Assembly: GCA_052143895.1 (NCBI GenBank)
Contig: JBKQRT010000001.1
Coordinates: 1-64,000 of the forward strand
DNA length: 64,000 nt
From: Bog-756 sp052143895
GTDB lineage: Bacteria > Actinomycetota > Acidimicrobiia > Acidimicrobiales > RAAP-2
Direction of reading: 5' to 3'
Part shown: positions 52,739 to 61,738 of the stretch, piece after piece
How positions within the stretch are numbered: position 1 is the stretch's first letter
Layout: each line of letters opens with the position of its first letter
Position numbers and translations under genes: made by a program
The notes under the pieces: generated by a model
The model's database searches: none
Told to the model about the DNA's origin: nothing
What the model saw: the letters and a program-made list of their open reading frames with translations, nothing else

Positions 52739-55546
52739 ATGTCCGCTGAACAGGGCGCCGACGCCGACGTCGTCCTTGACGCGGTCCGCGCCCTCCTCGC
52801 CGAGCTGCGCCGGGCCGAGCCACCGACGGTCGGTCTCGACAGTGACCTGGCCAGTGACCTGGGCCTCGACAGCCTCACCGTGGTCGAGCTCTACGACCGG
52901 CTCCAGGAGATCTTCGACGTGACCCTCCCCGAGGAGACGCTGGCCACCGCCAGGACGCCCGGCGACTGGCTCCGGGCCGTCCGGGCGGAACGGGGACGGC
53001 CGACACCGGCCGGCGGCGACAGGTCGGCCGTGGCGACCGCCGCCCCGGTCGCCAGGCGGGCGGGCGAGCCCTGGCCGGAGGCGGCGGCGACCCTCAACGA
53101 GGCACTGGCCTGGCACGTGGAGCAGCACCCGGATCTCACGACCGTCCGGATCCTCGGCGCCCACGGGAGCCCGGCGGAGGAGCTGACCTACGGCGATCTG
53201 GCCGCCCAGGGAACGGCACTGGCCCACGGCCTCGTGGCCGACGGGTTGTGCCCCGGCGAGCGGGTGGCGATCATGCTGCCCACCGGGAGGGAGTACTTCG
53301 TGACCTTCCTCGGGATCCTGCTCGCACGAGCTGTCCCCGTGCCCATCTACCCGCCGGCCCGGCCCGCCGTGCTCGAGGAGCACCTGGGACGACAGGCACG
53401 GCTGCTGGCCAACGCCGGAGCGTCGACGCTGGTGACCGTGCCCGAGGCACGGGTGGCGGCGCGGTTGTTGCGCGCCCATGTCCCCTCGCTCCGCGCCATC
53501 CACACGGTGGACAGCCTGGTCGACGGCGGGCGCCCCTCCCGGCGCCTGTCGCCGGCCGCGCCCGGGGACATCGCCCTCATCCAGTACACCTCGGGCAGCA
53601 CCGGCGACCCCCGGGGCGTCGTGCTCACCCACACCCAGTTGCTGGCCAACGTGCACTCGATGGGGCGGGCGGTCGACGTGCGCACCGACGACGTCTTCGT
53701 GAGCTGGCTGCCGCTCTACCACGACATGGGCCTCATCGGCGCCTGGCATGCCGGCCTGATCTTCGGCTTCCCGCTGGTCATCCTCTCGCCGCTGCAATTC
53801 CTCGCCCGCCCCGCCAGCTGGCTGGAGGCGATCACCCGCTACTCGGGGACGATCTCGGCCGCGCCCAACTTCGCCTACCAGAGCTGCGTCGACCGCATCG
53901 GCGACGCCGAGCTCGCCGGGTTCGACCTGTCCTCGTGGCGCCTGGCCATCGATGGATCGGAACCAGTCAGCCCGCTGACCTCCGAACGCTTCATCGATCG
54001 CTTCGCCGCGTGCGGGTTCCGGCGGGAGGCGCTGAGTCCCGCCTACGGCCTGGCCGAAGTCGGACTCGGACTCACCGTCACCCCACTCGGGCGGGGCATG
54101 CGGATCGACAGGATCCTCCGGAGCCCGCTCGAGGCATCGGGGCTGGCGACACCGGCGACGCCCGGAGACCCGGGGGGGCTCGCCGTGGTCGGGTGCGGCG
54201 CGCCGTTCCCGGACTACGAGGTTCGGGTGATCGACCCCGGCGGCAACCCGCTCCCCGAGCGCCACGAAGGGACGGTCGTATGCCGGGGCCCGTCGGCCGC
54301 CGACCACTACTTCGACAACGAGCCCGCAACCCGTACCCTCTGGCGGCACGGCTGGCTCGACACGGGCGACCTCGGCTACCTGAGCGAGGGCGAGCTGTTC
54401 CTGACCGGCCGGGCGAAGGACCTCATCATCCGCGGGGGACGCAACATCCATCCCGAGGATCTCGAGCAGGCCCTCGGCGAGCTCGGCGGTGTCCGTGGGG
54501 ATCAGGTCGCCGTGCTGGCCGGGAGCGATCCACGACGGGGGACCGAACGCCTGGTCGTGGTGGTCGAGTCCGACCTCGCGCCGGGGCCGGAGCGCCAGGC
54601 CTTGCGCGATGCCATTGCCAGGAAGGCTGCCGACGTGCTGGAGCTGGCACCCGACGAGATCGTGCTCGCCCCGGGCGGCGCCATCGTGCGCACCCCGAGC
54701 GGCAAGATCCGTCGCGCCGCCACCTGGGAGGCCCTCGAGGCCGGCGTCCTCGGACGGCCGCGTGCCCCCGTCGCCGTCCAACTGGTCCGCTTCGGCTGGT
54801 CCGGCGTCGGGCTGACCGCCGCCCAGCTCCGCCGGCGGCTCGCCACCTCGGTCTTCGCCGCCTACGCCTGGGCGTTGGTGGTCATGGTCGCCCTCCCGCT
54901 GTGGGTGGCGGTGCACCTTCCGTCGACCCTCCGGGCGCGGTGGGCCATCGCCCGGGCGGCGGGCCGATCGCTCCAGGCCCTGGGCGGCATCGACCTGCAG
55001 GTGCACGGGGCCTTCCCGGCGGCCGGCACCCCGGTGGTGGTCGTGTCTAACCACGCCAGCTTCATCGACGCGGCAGCGCTCGTACTGGCCTCGGCCGACC
55101 CCGTCGTCTTCGTCACCAGCACCGACCTCGAGCACCACTGGGCGATCGGCTCGTTCCTGCGGCGGCTGGGGTGCGCGTTCGTCCACCGTGGCGAAGCCGA
55201 GCAGAGCCGGGAGGACGTCGAGCACCTCGTCGACCTCGTCCGCCGCGGCCAGCGCCTCATGGTGTTCCCGGAAGGGTCGATCGACCGGGACCCGGGGCTC
55301 CGGCCGTTCCATCTCGGCGCCTTCGCCGTCGCCTCGGAGGTCGGGTGCCCGGTGGTCCCGGTCGGCATCCGGGGGAGCCGCGCCCTCATCGAGCCGGGCT
55401 CCTTCGTGCCGCACCCCTCGTCGCTCGACATCCGCATCGGCCTCCCGATCGAGCCGTCGGGCTCCGACTTCGCCGCCACCGCTGAGCTCGCCGCCCGGAC
55501 CCGGTCCGCCGTCGCCGAGCTCAGCGGTCAGCCGCTCGTGGCGTGA
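52739..55546 (+). CDS. ACP - fatty acyl-AMP ligase - membrane helix - PlsC acyltransferase fusion
   Basis: 935 residues, four modules. (1) Acyl carrier domain, residues ~8-85, with the phosphopantetheine Ser45 in DLGLDSLTVVEL. (2) AMP-forming fatty acyl ligase, ~100-680: QYTSGSTGDPRG near 280, SWLPLYHDMGLIGAW, ISAAPNFAYQSC, AYGLAEVGLGL, GWLDTGDLGYL and PSGKIRRAATWEAL; the SWLPLYHDMGLIG text and the missing CoA site fit FAAL rather than CoA ligase. (3) One helix near 703-728. (4) PlsC domain, ~745-925: SNHASFIDAA (HX4D) and FPEGSIDRD. The protein could activate a free fatty acid, load it on its own ACP and pass it to a lysophospholipid or glycerol phosphate at the membrane. ATG 52739 follows GAGGG; ATG 52700 is possible. 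Confidence 0.88.
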   Translation: MSAEQGADADVVLDAVRALLAELRRAEPPTVGLDSDLASDLGLDSLTVVELYDRLQEIFDVTLPEETLATARTPGDWLRAVRAERGRPTPAGGDRSAVATAAPVARRAGEPWPEAAATLNEALAWHVEQHPDLTTVRILGAHGSPAEELTYGDLAAQGTALAHGLVADGLCPGERVAIMLPTGREYFVTFLGILLARAVPVPIYPPARPAVLEEHLGRQARLLANAGASTLVTVPEARVAARLLRAHVPSLRAIHTVDSLVDGGRPSRRLSPAAPGDIALIQYTSGSTGDPRGVVLTHTQLLANVHSMGRAVDVRTDDVFVSWLPLYHDMGLIGAWHAGLIFGFPLVILSPLQFLARPASWLEAITRYSGTISAAPNFAYQSCVDRIGDAELAGFDLSSWRLAIDGSEPVSPLTSERFIDRFAACGFRREALSPAYGLAEVGLGLTVTPLGRGMRIDRILRSPLEASGLATPATPGDPGGLAVVGCGAPFPDYEVRVIDPGGNPLPERHEGTVVCRGPSAADHYFDNEPATRTLWRHGWLDTGDLGYLSEGELFLTGRAKDLIIRGGRNIHPEDLEQALGELGGVRGDQVAVLAGSDPRRGTERLVVVVESDLAPGPERQALRDAIARKAADVLELAPDEIVLAPGGAIVRTPSGKIRRAATWEALEAGVLGRPRAPVAVQLVRFGWSGVGLTAAQLRRRLATSVFAAYAWALVVMVALPLWVAVHLPSTLRARWAIARAAGRSLQALGGIDLQVHGAFPAAGTPVVVVSNHASFIDAAALVLASADPVVFVTSTDLEHHWAIGSFLRRLGCAFVHRGEAEQSREDVEHLVDLVRRGQRLMVFPEGSIDRDPGLRPFHLGAFAVASEVGCPVVPVGIRGSRALIEPGSFVPHPSSLDIRIGLPIEPSGSDFAATAELAARTRSAVAELSGQPLVA

Positions 55547-55794
55547 CGGGCCGCCCCACGCCCCACGCCCGCGGAACAGACAGTCTCCTGCAGCTCCCCG
55601 GTGCTCGTCCGGATGCAGGTCTGCAGCACATCGAGCAGCGACTCGAGTTGCCCGTGGCGCCGGCGCGACCGCCACTTGGCTGCGCCATACAGTTGGCGGT
55701 GCTCGGACGGCATCATGACCGGGATCGACAGGAGCACCACGGTCAACGCCGCTACCACCAGGATCACGGCGACGGTGATCTCCACAGGTCCCAT
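55528..55794 (-). CDS. Small single-helix membrane protein
   Basis: 88 residues: an N-terminal helix VAVILVVAALTVVLLSIPVMM, then a basic region (WRSRRRHGQLESLL) and a short tail. It looks like a real small anchor protein, but codons near the end overlap the 3' end of the fusion gene by 19 bases on the opposite strand. No recognised family. Confidence 0.4.
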   Translation of the reverse strand: MGPVEITVAVILVVAALTVVLLSIPVMMPSEHRQLYGAAKWRSRRRHGQLESLLDVLQTCIRTSTGELQETVCSAGVGRGAARHATSG

Positions 55795-55949
55795 CGTCAG
55801 CGGGCGGATGTCGGATGAAGTTCCGCCCCTCCCTTCGTCTCCGCGATGCCCCGGATGACCGGCCGGAAACCCGTCGGCGCGACACTGGGAGGGTCGGACG
55901 CGGCCCGGTCACCGACGAGCCCACCACCGCCGGCCCGCAGGAGGATCCC

Positions 55950-57596
55950 ATGGTGTGCCAGTACGACACCCACGACGTGTTCAACCAGGTGCCCGCCCTC
56001 GAGGGGTACGACGTGTTCGCCGCCGACGCCGCGCTCGTCGACGCCGTCGACCGCGAGGGAGCCGGATGGGCCCGGGCCGAGCTCGGACGCCTGGGCGAGC
56101 TGGCCGGCAGCCCGTCGGCCCAGGAACTCGGGCGGCTCGCAAACGAGCACCGGCCCGTGCTCCACACCCACGACCGCGTCGGACGCCGGGTGGACATGGT
56201 CGAGTACCACCCGGCCTACCACCAGCTCATGACCACCTCGGTCGCCCACGGACTGCACGCCGGGCCCTGGGCCGATCCCCGCCCCGGGGCCCACGCCGCC
56301 CGGGCGGCCAAGATCATCGTCTGGTACCAGGTCGACGCCGGTCACATCTGCCCGGTGTCGATGACCTACGCCGTCGTCCCCGCCCTCCGGCACCAGCCCG
56401 ACGTCGCCGCCGTGTGGGAGCCGATGATCTGCTCCACGACCTACGATCCCTCCGACCGGCCGGTCGACCGGAAGTCGGGCGTGACCTGTGGCATGGCGCT
56501 CACTGAGAAGCAGGGGGGCTCCGACGTCCGGGCCAACACCACCCGGGCCGAGCCGGCACGGGACGGCGACGACCGCTCCTTCGTGCTGACCGGCCACAAG
56601 TGGTTCTGCTCCGCGCCCATGTCCGACGCCTTCCTTGTGCTGGCCCAGGCGCCCGGGGGCATCAGCTGTTTCCTCCTCCCCCGGTGGATGCCCGACGGGA
56701 CCCGCAACCCGATCCGCATCCAGCGGTTGAAGGACAAGCTCGGTGACCGTTCGAACGCCTCGAGCGAGATCGAGCTCCTCGGTGCCCGAGGCCAGCTCGT
56801 CGGCGAGGAGGGCCGGGGGGTGCGCACCATCATCGAGATGGTCAACCACACACGGCTCGACTGCGTGCTCGGGTCGACGGCGGTGATGCGCCAGGGCGTC
56901 GCCCAGGCCACCTGGCATGCGGCGCACCGGAACGCCTTCGGCAGGCTGCTGTCCGAGCAGCCGCTCATGGCCAACGTGCTCGCCGACCTGGCCGTCGAGT
57001 CCGAGGCGGCCACCGCCGCCGCACTCCGTCTGGCGCGCGCCTACGACGCCCCCGCCGGCGACGAGCACGCGCACCACCTGCAGCGGCTCCTCACGCCGGT
57101 TGTCAAGTACTGGACGTGCAAGCGGGCGCCGCAGCACGCGGCCGAGGCGCTCGAGTGCCTCGGCGGCAACGGGTTCGTCGAGGAGTCGGACATGCCCCGC
57201 CTCTTCCGGCAGAGCCCGGTCAACGGGGTGTGGGAGGGATCGGGCAACGTCATCTGCCTCGACGTGCTGCGGGCACTGTCCCGCGAGCCCGAAACGCTCG
57301 AGGCCTACTGGGCCGAGGTCGCCCTGGCCGGCGGCGGCGACACCCGCCTCGACCGGGCGGTCGACGACCTCCACGTCGACCTGTCCGGGCCCGGGACGCT
57401 CGAGTCACGGGCCCGCGCTGTGGTCCAGCGCATGGCGCTCGTCTTCCAGGCCTCCCTGCTCGTGCGCTCCGCGCCGGACGCGGTGGCCGACGCCTTCTGC
57501 GCCTCGCGGCTCGGGGACGGTGGTGCCGGCGTCTTCGGCACCCTCCCTCCGGGCACCGACACCAAGGCGATCCTCGACCGCCACACGCCGGTCTGA
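55950..57596 (+). CDS. Acyl-CoA dehydrogenase, AidB-like
   Basis: 548 residues, the AidB length. It starts THDVFNQVPALEGYDVFAADA, and ACAD blocks follow: CPVSMTYAVVPAL, GMALTEKQGGSDVRANTT (FAD site), LTGHKWFCSAPMSDAFLV, MVNHTRLDCVLGS, ALECLGGNGFVEESDMPRLFR and SPVNGVWEGSGNVICLDVLRA. The VNGVWEGSGN end is distinctive of AidB and its isovaleryl-type relatives. E. coli AidB binds FAD and DNA and protects from alkylation; in actinobacteria the role is unclear. ATG 55950 has AGGAGG five bases upstream. Confidence 0.92.
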   Translation: MVCQYDTHDVFNQVPALEGYDVFAADAALVDAVDREGAGWARAELGRLGELAGSPSAQELGRLANEHRPVLHTHDRVGRRVDMVEYHPAYHQLMTTSVAHGLHAGPWADPRPGAHAARAAKIIVWYQVDAGHICPVSMTYAVVPALRHQPDVAAVWEPMICSTTYDPSDRPVDRKSGVTCGMALTEKQGGSDVRANTTRAEPARDGDDRSFVLTGHKWFCSAPMSDAFLVLAQAPGGISCFLLPRWMPDGTRNPIRIQRLKDKLGDRSNASSEIELLGARGQLVGEEGRGVRTIIEMVNHTRLDCVLGSTAVMRQGVAQATWHAAHRNAFGRLLSEQPLMANVLADLAVESEAATAAALRLARAYDAPAGDEHAHHLQRLLTPVVKYWTCKRAPQHAAEALECLGGNGFVEESDMPRLFRQSPVNGVWEGSGNVICLDVLRALSREPETLEAYWAEVALAGGGDTRLDRAVDDLHVDLSGPGTLESRARAVVQRMALVFQASLLVRSAPDAVADAFCASRLGDGGAGVFGTLPPGTDTKAILDRHTPV

Positions 57597-57680
57597 ACCC
57601 GGGCGAGCCACCGGCCAGTGTCCGGTCGAAGGCGATCTGCGCACTGCGCCGGGCCGCCAGTGCAAAGTCCGCCGACGTGA

Positions 57681-57713
<33 letters not shown>

Positions 57714-57794
57714 GACGGACCACGGTGCGATACGGGTGCGACCCGCTCCGCCGACGCCGACGCCGCGAACAGGCCCTACTCTAAGCAGGACCCT

Positions 57795-59780
57795 ATGACC
57801 AAGCAGGCACTCCCTCCGCCCACCAACGACAGCGGCACCCCGACCGCCCCGCCGGCGCCACCGGCGTGGCGGCACTACCTGTGGCTCATCGCGCTGGCCA
57901 TGTTCATCCTCCTGTTCTTCGTGCTGCCCGCGACCTCCACCAAGAACCAGGTCACCCTGACCTACTCGAAGTTCCTGAGCGACGTGTCGGCCCACAAGGT
58001 GAAGACGGTGACCATCCAGACGACCGGCGGGGCGAGCGGCACGCTCTCGGACGGGAGCTCCTACACGACGGTCATCCCCCCGCAGGCCAGCCAGTCGTTC
58101 CTCAACGAGCTGCAGAAGGACGGCGTCGAGATCACCGCGGAGACAAGCGGCACGTCCTTCACCACCGACCTCCTGTCGTGGCTCATCCTCCTGCTCCCCT
58201 TCGTGTTCATCGGCTACATCTGGTGGCGGCTTTCCAAGGGCGGCGTCAGCCGCATGCAGGGCGCCCTCGGGGTGGGGCGGTCGAAGGCACAGATCTTCGA
58301 CGAGGAGCGGCCCAAGACCACCTTCGCCGACGTGGCGGGCTACGAAGGGGCCAAGGTCGAGATCCGCGAGGTCGTCGACTTCCTCCAGCACCCCGAGCGG
58401 TATGCACGGGCCGGCGCCATGGCCCCGCGCGGCATCCTGATGGTCGGACCGCCCGGCACGGGCAAGACGCTCCTGGCCCGGGCGGTGGCCGGCGAGGCCG
58501 AGGTCCCGTTCTTCTCGGTCACCGGGTCGAGCTTCGTCGAGATGTTCGTCGGTGTGGGGGCCGCCCGGGTCCGCGACCTCTTCGACGAGGCGCGCAAGCG
58601 TGCACCCGCCATCGTATTCGTCGACGAGATCGACGCCATCGGTACGCGCCGGTCGGGCACCGGGCAGATCGTCTCGAACGACGAGCGCGAGCAGACACTC
58701 AACCAGCTGCTGGCGGAGATGGACGGATTCGACCCGGCCACCGGCATCGTCGTCCTCGCCGCCACCAACCGCCCCGAGGTGCTCGATCCCGCGCTCCTCC
58801 GGCCGGGTCGGTTCGACCGGCAGGTCATCATCCCCCTGCCCACCCTGACCGAGCGGGTCGCCATCCTCGAGGTGCACAGCCGCGGCAAGCAGCTCGACCC
58901 CAGCGTGAACCTCGAGGTCGTGGCCCGGGGGACTCCCGGCTTTTCCGGGGCCGACCTCGCCAACCTGGTCAACGAGGCGGCCATCATCGCCGTGCGGGCC
59001 GACCGCGAGGTGGTCGGCGCCGCCGACTTCGAAGAAGCACGCGACCGGATCATCCTCGGCCGGCGTGAAGGGTCGAACATGCTCCTCCCCGAGGAGAAGC
59101 ACGCGGTGGCCGTGCACGAGTCGGGACACGCGCTGGTCGCCGCCTACACGGACAAGGCGGACCCGATCGCCAAGGTGACCATCCTCCCGGCCGGCCAGAC
59201 CCTCGGGGTGACCGAGCAGCTGCCCCTGGTCGAGCGCCACCTCTTCGGGGAGGACTACCTCGACGACACGCTCACCGTCTTCCTGGGTGGCCGGGCTAGC
59301 GAGCTCGTCGTGTTCGGTCACGGATCGACCGGCGCCGCCAACGACCTGGCGAAGGCCACCGAGCTGGCCACCAAGATGGTGCGGGAGTTCGGCCTCTCCC
59401 CGACCATCGGGCCGGTGGGCTACCCGATGGGGGGTTCGGTCTACCTGGACGGCGGCGGCGCGTTCTCCAGCCGGCCGTTCGCCGAGCAGACCCAGGCGAC
59501 CGTGGACGCCGAGGTGGCGCGGATCCTCGGCGAGGCCGAGCAACGGGCAGTCGGCATCATCCGGAAGCACCGGGACGTCCTCGACAAGCTCGTGCAGCTC
59601 CTCATGACGCAGGAGACGGTGGACGGCGCCGAGGTGTACGCCCTGGCCGGCCGGCCCGTGCCGGAGAGCGGCGAGGGGATGACCATGGCCCCCGGGCGGG
59701 CCGCGCAGTCCGACGGGGGATCCGTGCCCGCCCGGCCGGTGCCCACGCCTTCGCCGGAGCGGACCGGCCGGACGCACTGA
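57795..59780 (+). CDS. ftsH: ATP-dependent zinc metalloprotease FtsH
   Basis: 661 residues. Two N-terminal helices flank a small extracytoplasmic domain (YLWLIALAMFILLFFVLPA; LLSWLILLLPFVFIGYIWW). The AAA+ domain has VGPPGTGKTLLARAVAGEA, IVFVDEIDAIGTRR and the SRH DPALLRPGRFDRQVI. The protease has the zinc motif VHESGHALVAAY and third ligand in a GSTGAANDLAKAT segment. It degrades membrane and short-lived proteins. It stands alone; a second FtsH near hpt/folE, the usual actinobacterial copy, may exist elsewhere, because this context is unusual. ATG 57795. Confidence 0.95.
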   Translation: MTKQALPPPTNDSGTPTAPPAPPAWRHYLWLIALAMFILLFFVLPATSTKNQVTLTYSKFLSDVSAHKVKTVTIQTTGGASGTLSDGSSYTTVIPPQASQSFLNELQKDGVEITAETSGTSFTTDLLSWLILLLPFVFIGYIWWRLSKGGVSRMQGALGVGRSKAQIFDEERPKTTFADVAGYEGAKVEIREVVDFLQHPERYARAGAMAPRGILMVGPPGTGKTLLARAVAGEAEVPFFSVTGSSFVEMFVGVGAARVRDLFDEARKRAPAIVFVDEIDAIGTRRSGTGQIVSNDEREQTLNQLLAEMDGFDPATGIVVLAATNRPEVLDPALLRPGRFDRQVIIPLPTLTERVAILEVHSRGKQLDPSVNLEVVARGTPGFSGADLANLVNEAAIIAVRADREVVGAADFEEARDRIILGRREGSNMLLPEEKHAVAVHESGHALVAAYTDKADPIAKVTILPAGQTLGVTEQLPLVERHLFGEDYLDDTLTVFLGGRASELVVFGHGSTGAANDLAKATELATKMVREFGLSPTIGPVGYPMGGSVYLDGGGAFSSRPFAEQTQATVDAEVARILGEAEQRAVGIIRKHRDVLDKLVQLLMTQETVDGAEVYALAGRPVPESGEGMTMAPGRAAQSDGGSVPARPVPTPSPERTGRTH

Positions 59781-59784
59781 GGGG

Positions 59785-59822
59785 ACCGGGCGGGCCGGGT
59801 ACCCGAGCCGGGTCCCGCCGGT
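59785..59822 (+). terminator. Hairpin after ftsH
   Basis: ACCGGGCGGG (59785-59794) and CCCGCCGGT (59814-59822) pair with one bulge, around a 19-base loop that itself holds GGGTACCC. Starts five bases after the ftsH stop. Good terminator candidate. Confidence 0.55.
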
Positions 59823-59851
59823 TCGGTAGTGCTGACGGCCGCGAAGAGGTT

Positions 59852-60110
59852 GTGCCCGTGGGAACGAGCGCCATCCGGACCCGGGGCCTGTCGAAGCGCT
59901 ACGGCTCGGTCGATGCCCTCGCCGACCTCGACCTGGAGGTGCAGACCGGCGAGGTGGTCGGTCGGGTGTGGAGCTTCCGGGACGTGACCGATCGGAAGCA
60001 GCTGGAGGACCGGCTCTCCTATCAGGCCTTCCACGACTCCCTCACCGGCGGCGCGGCGCGGCGGGGACGAGTTCGGCGGGATCGTCGAGGAGCTGGCGAG
60101 CCCAGCCGAA
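59852..60110 (+). pseudogene. Mosaic relic: ABC ATPase start joined to PAS/GGDEF fragments
   Basis: Three pieces of unrelated genes stand in a row. From GTG 59852/59858, TRGLSKRYGSVDALADLDLE and VQTGEVVG are the first ~35 residues of an ABC transporter ATPase, ending just before where the Walker A motif would come. At about 59960 the frame runs without a break into RVWSFRDVTDRKQLEDRL and AFHDSLTG, the PAC-to-GGDEF junction of a diguanylate cyclase. At 60060-60074, in another frame, an intact GGDEF motif follows (RRGGDEFGGIVEELASPAE), so ~65 residues are missing and the frame is shifted. None of the three can act. Two successive deletion/fusion events are the simplest explanation. Confidence 0.65.
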
Positions 60111-60158
60111 CGGTACACTCCTTCGACGGTCTCCATCCCCCGAGGACAGCCACTGACC

Positions 60159-60497
60159 ATGAAGCTCATCGTCGCCGTCATCAAGCCCTTCAAGCTCGAC
60201 GAGGTCAAGCGCTCGCTCCAGGAGCTCGGCATCCACGGGTTGACCCTGACCGAGGCACAGGGCTTCGGCCGCCAACGCGGTCACACCGAGGTGTACCGGG
60301 GCGCCGAGTACGAGGTGGACTTCGTGCCCAAGATGCGGATCGAGCTGGTGACCGAGGACGACCAGGTGGAGCCGGCGGTGTCCGCCATCGTCGCCGCCGC
60401 CCGCACCGGCTCCATCGGCGACGGCAAGCTCTGGGTCCACCCACTGGACGCCGTGGTGCGGGTACGGACCGGCGAGCGCGGGAGCGACGCGCTCTGA
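60159..60497 (+). CDS. glnB: Second PII nitrogen regulatory protein, not linked to amt
   Basis: 112 residues. The T loop GFGRQRGHTEVYRGAEYEV is identical to that of the copy at 28111, with Tyr51; start MKLIVAVIKPFKLDEVKRSL and end VRTGERGSDAL also match. Differences cluster in residues 56-100. Full-length and intact, so probably working. No amt, glnA or glnD is next to it; instead it follows the mosaic relic, whose GGDEF fragment is in the same frame. TACACT at about 60114-60119 is a possible -10. Probably arose by duplication. Confidence 0.93.
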   Translation: MKLIVAVIKPFKLDEVKRSLQELGIHGLTLTEAQGFGRQRGHTEVYRGAEYEVDFVPKMRIELVTEDDQVEPAVSAIVAAARTGSIGDGKLWVHPLDAVVRVRTGERGSDAL

Positions 60498-60522
60498 CCC
60501 GCGCCCGCCCGGCGGACACCGC

Positions 60523-61515
60523 CTACGACGAGGGCAGCTCCAGGGGCTTCAGCCCGCCCCGCAAGAGCCGGGACCACCCGCACAGCACCGGGTGGGGACG
60601 CTCCGCGTGCAGCCGGTCGAGTGCCGCCTGCATGGCGCCGGTGATCTCCCGGTAGCAGGCGTCGACGATCGACTCGTCGGCGGCAGCCTCGGGGCCGAGA
60701 CCGCTCCAGTCGAGCGGCGGCAAGAACTCGACGGTGATGGCCGACGGCTGGGGAAGCGGCGGGACGAGGATCGACGTGATCCCGAAGGGGCCGAGGAGGA
60801 TCGGGAACACCTTGATCCGGAGGCGGTGCAGCCCGAGGACCGACGCCAGACGGTCCCCCCGGGCCAGCACGGTGACCGCCTGGTGGCTGCCGTAGGACAC
60901 GACGGGCACGACGGGGACGCCGGTTCGGAGCGCCAGCCGGACGAACCCGGTGTGCCCGGCGAACTCGATCCGGTTGCGCTCGGTCCAGGGCCGGCAGGCC
61001 TCGGCGTCGCCTCCCGGGTAGTCGAGCACCGCCGCCCCTTCGGCCAGGGCCTTCTCGGCGACCTCCCCGCCGGCCGGCACCGCCCCGATGCGGGCCAGCG
61101 CCGGCCCGATGCCGGGGATTCGCATCAACAGGTCGTAGACCAGGGCGTAGGCCGGTGCGTCCGGGCCCCGGCGGGCGGTGATGGCCAGTCCGACCACCCA
61201 GGTGTCCGGCATGTAGAAGAGGCACGAGTGGTTGCCGACCAGGAGCACCGGTCCGGTGGCGGGCAGATGCTCGAGGCCGCGGACCTCGGGCGAGAAGTAA
61301 CCCACGAAGCGGGCCACGGCGGGGACCACCCGACGCACGAAGTCCGGGTCGCGTCCCGTCGTCTCGGCGTTCGGCTCCGGCGCGGCCTCGGAGGCCGTCT
61401 CCGGCGCAGTCTCGGCGTTCGGCTCCGGCGCGGCCTCGGAGGTCGGCTCCGGCGCAGTCCGGGCCGTCGGTGCTGCACGACGCCCACTTCCTCTGGCTGT
61501 CGAGCCCGTCGCCAT
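60523..61515 (-). CDS. LPLAT/MGAT-like acyltransferase with tandem-repeat N-terminal tail
   Basis: 330 residues. After a disordered Ala/Glu/Pro tail of ~55 residues built from 16-residue repeats (TAPEPTSEAAPEPNAE), the acyltransferase follows: GLEHLPATGPVLLVGNHSCL with catalytic His, a spacing of seven to Asp (YMPD) rather than PlsC's four, then ALVYDLLMRIPGIGPALARIGAVPA, VLDYPGGDAEACRPW and VPVVPVVSYGSHQ. This is the MGAT/TMEM68-like branch, acting on glycerol lipids or wax esters. GTG or ATG at 61515. Divergent from the AGPS-like gene. Confidence 0.8.
   Translation of the reverse strand: MATGSTARGSGRRAAPTARTAPEPTSEAAPEPNAETAPETASEAAPEPNAETTGRDPDFVRRVVPAVARFVGYFSPEVRGLEHLPATGPVLLVGNHSCLFYMPDTWVVGLAITARRGPDAPAYALVYDLLMRIPGIGPALARIGAVPAGGEVAEKALAEGAAVLDYPGGDAEACRPWTERNRIEFAGHTGFVRLALRTGVPVVPVVSYGSHQAVTVLARGDRLASVLGLHRLRIKVFPILLGPFGITSILVPPLPQPSAITVEFLPPLDWSGLGPEAAADESIVDACYREITGAMQAALDRLHAERPHPVLCGWSRLLRGGLKPLELPSS
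61361..61456. repeat. Tandem 48-base repeat, two copies
   Basis: Units 61361-61408 and 61409-61456 differ at two positions. They code for the 16-residue repeats in the tail of the acyltransferase. Frame-preserving length, so it may vary in copy number without breaking the gene. Confidence 0.75.
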
Positions 61516-61738
61516 GTCACCTCCCCGTCACCCGGCGATGCCACCGAGTGTCGCGCCGGTGAGGGGATAGCGACAGGGCCGTTGGTCCCGTGATCCTCCG
61601 CGACGGCCAACGCGGGCGTCAGGTGGTGGCGTCGGCCCGGATCGCGGAGAACACGCCAGGGGCCACCGCCAGGAGGATCCGACCGGCACGGCCGCCGAGA
61701 CGACCGTCGCCGGTCCGGTCATTGGTAGCGTCCGGTCC

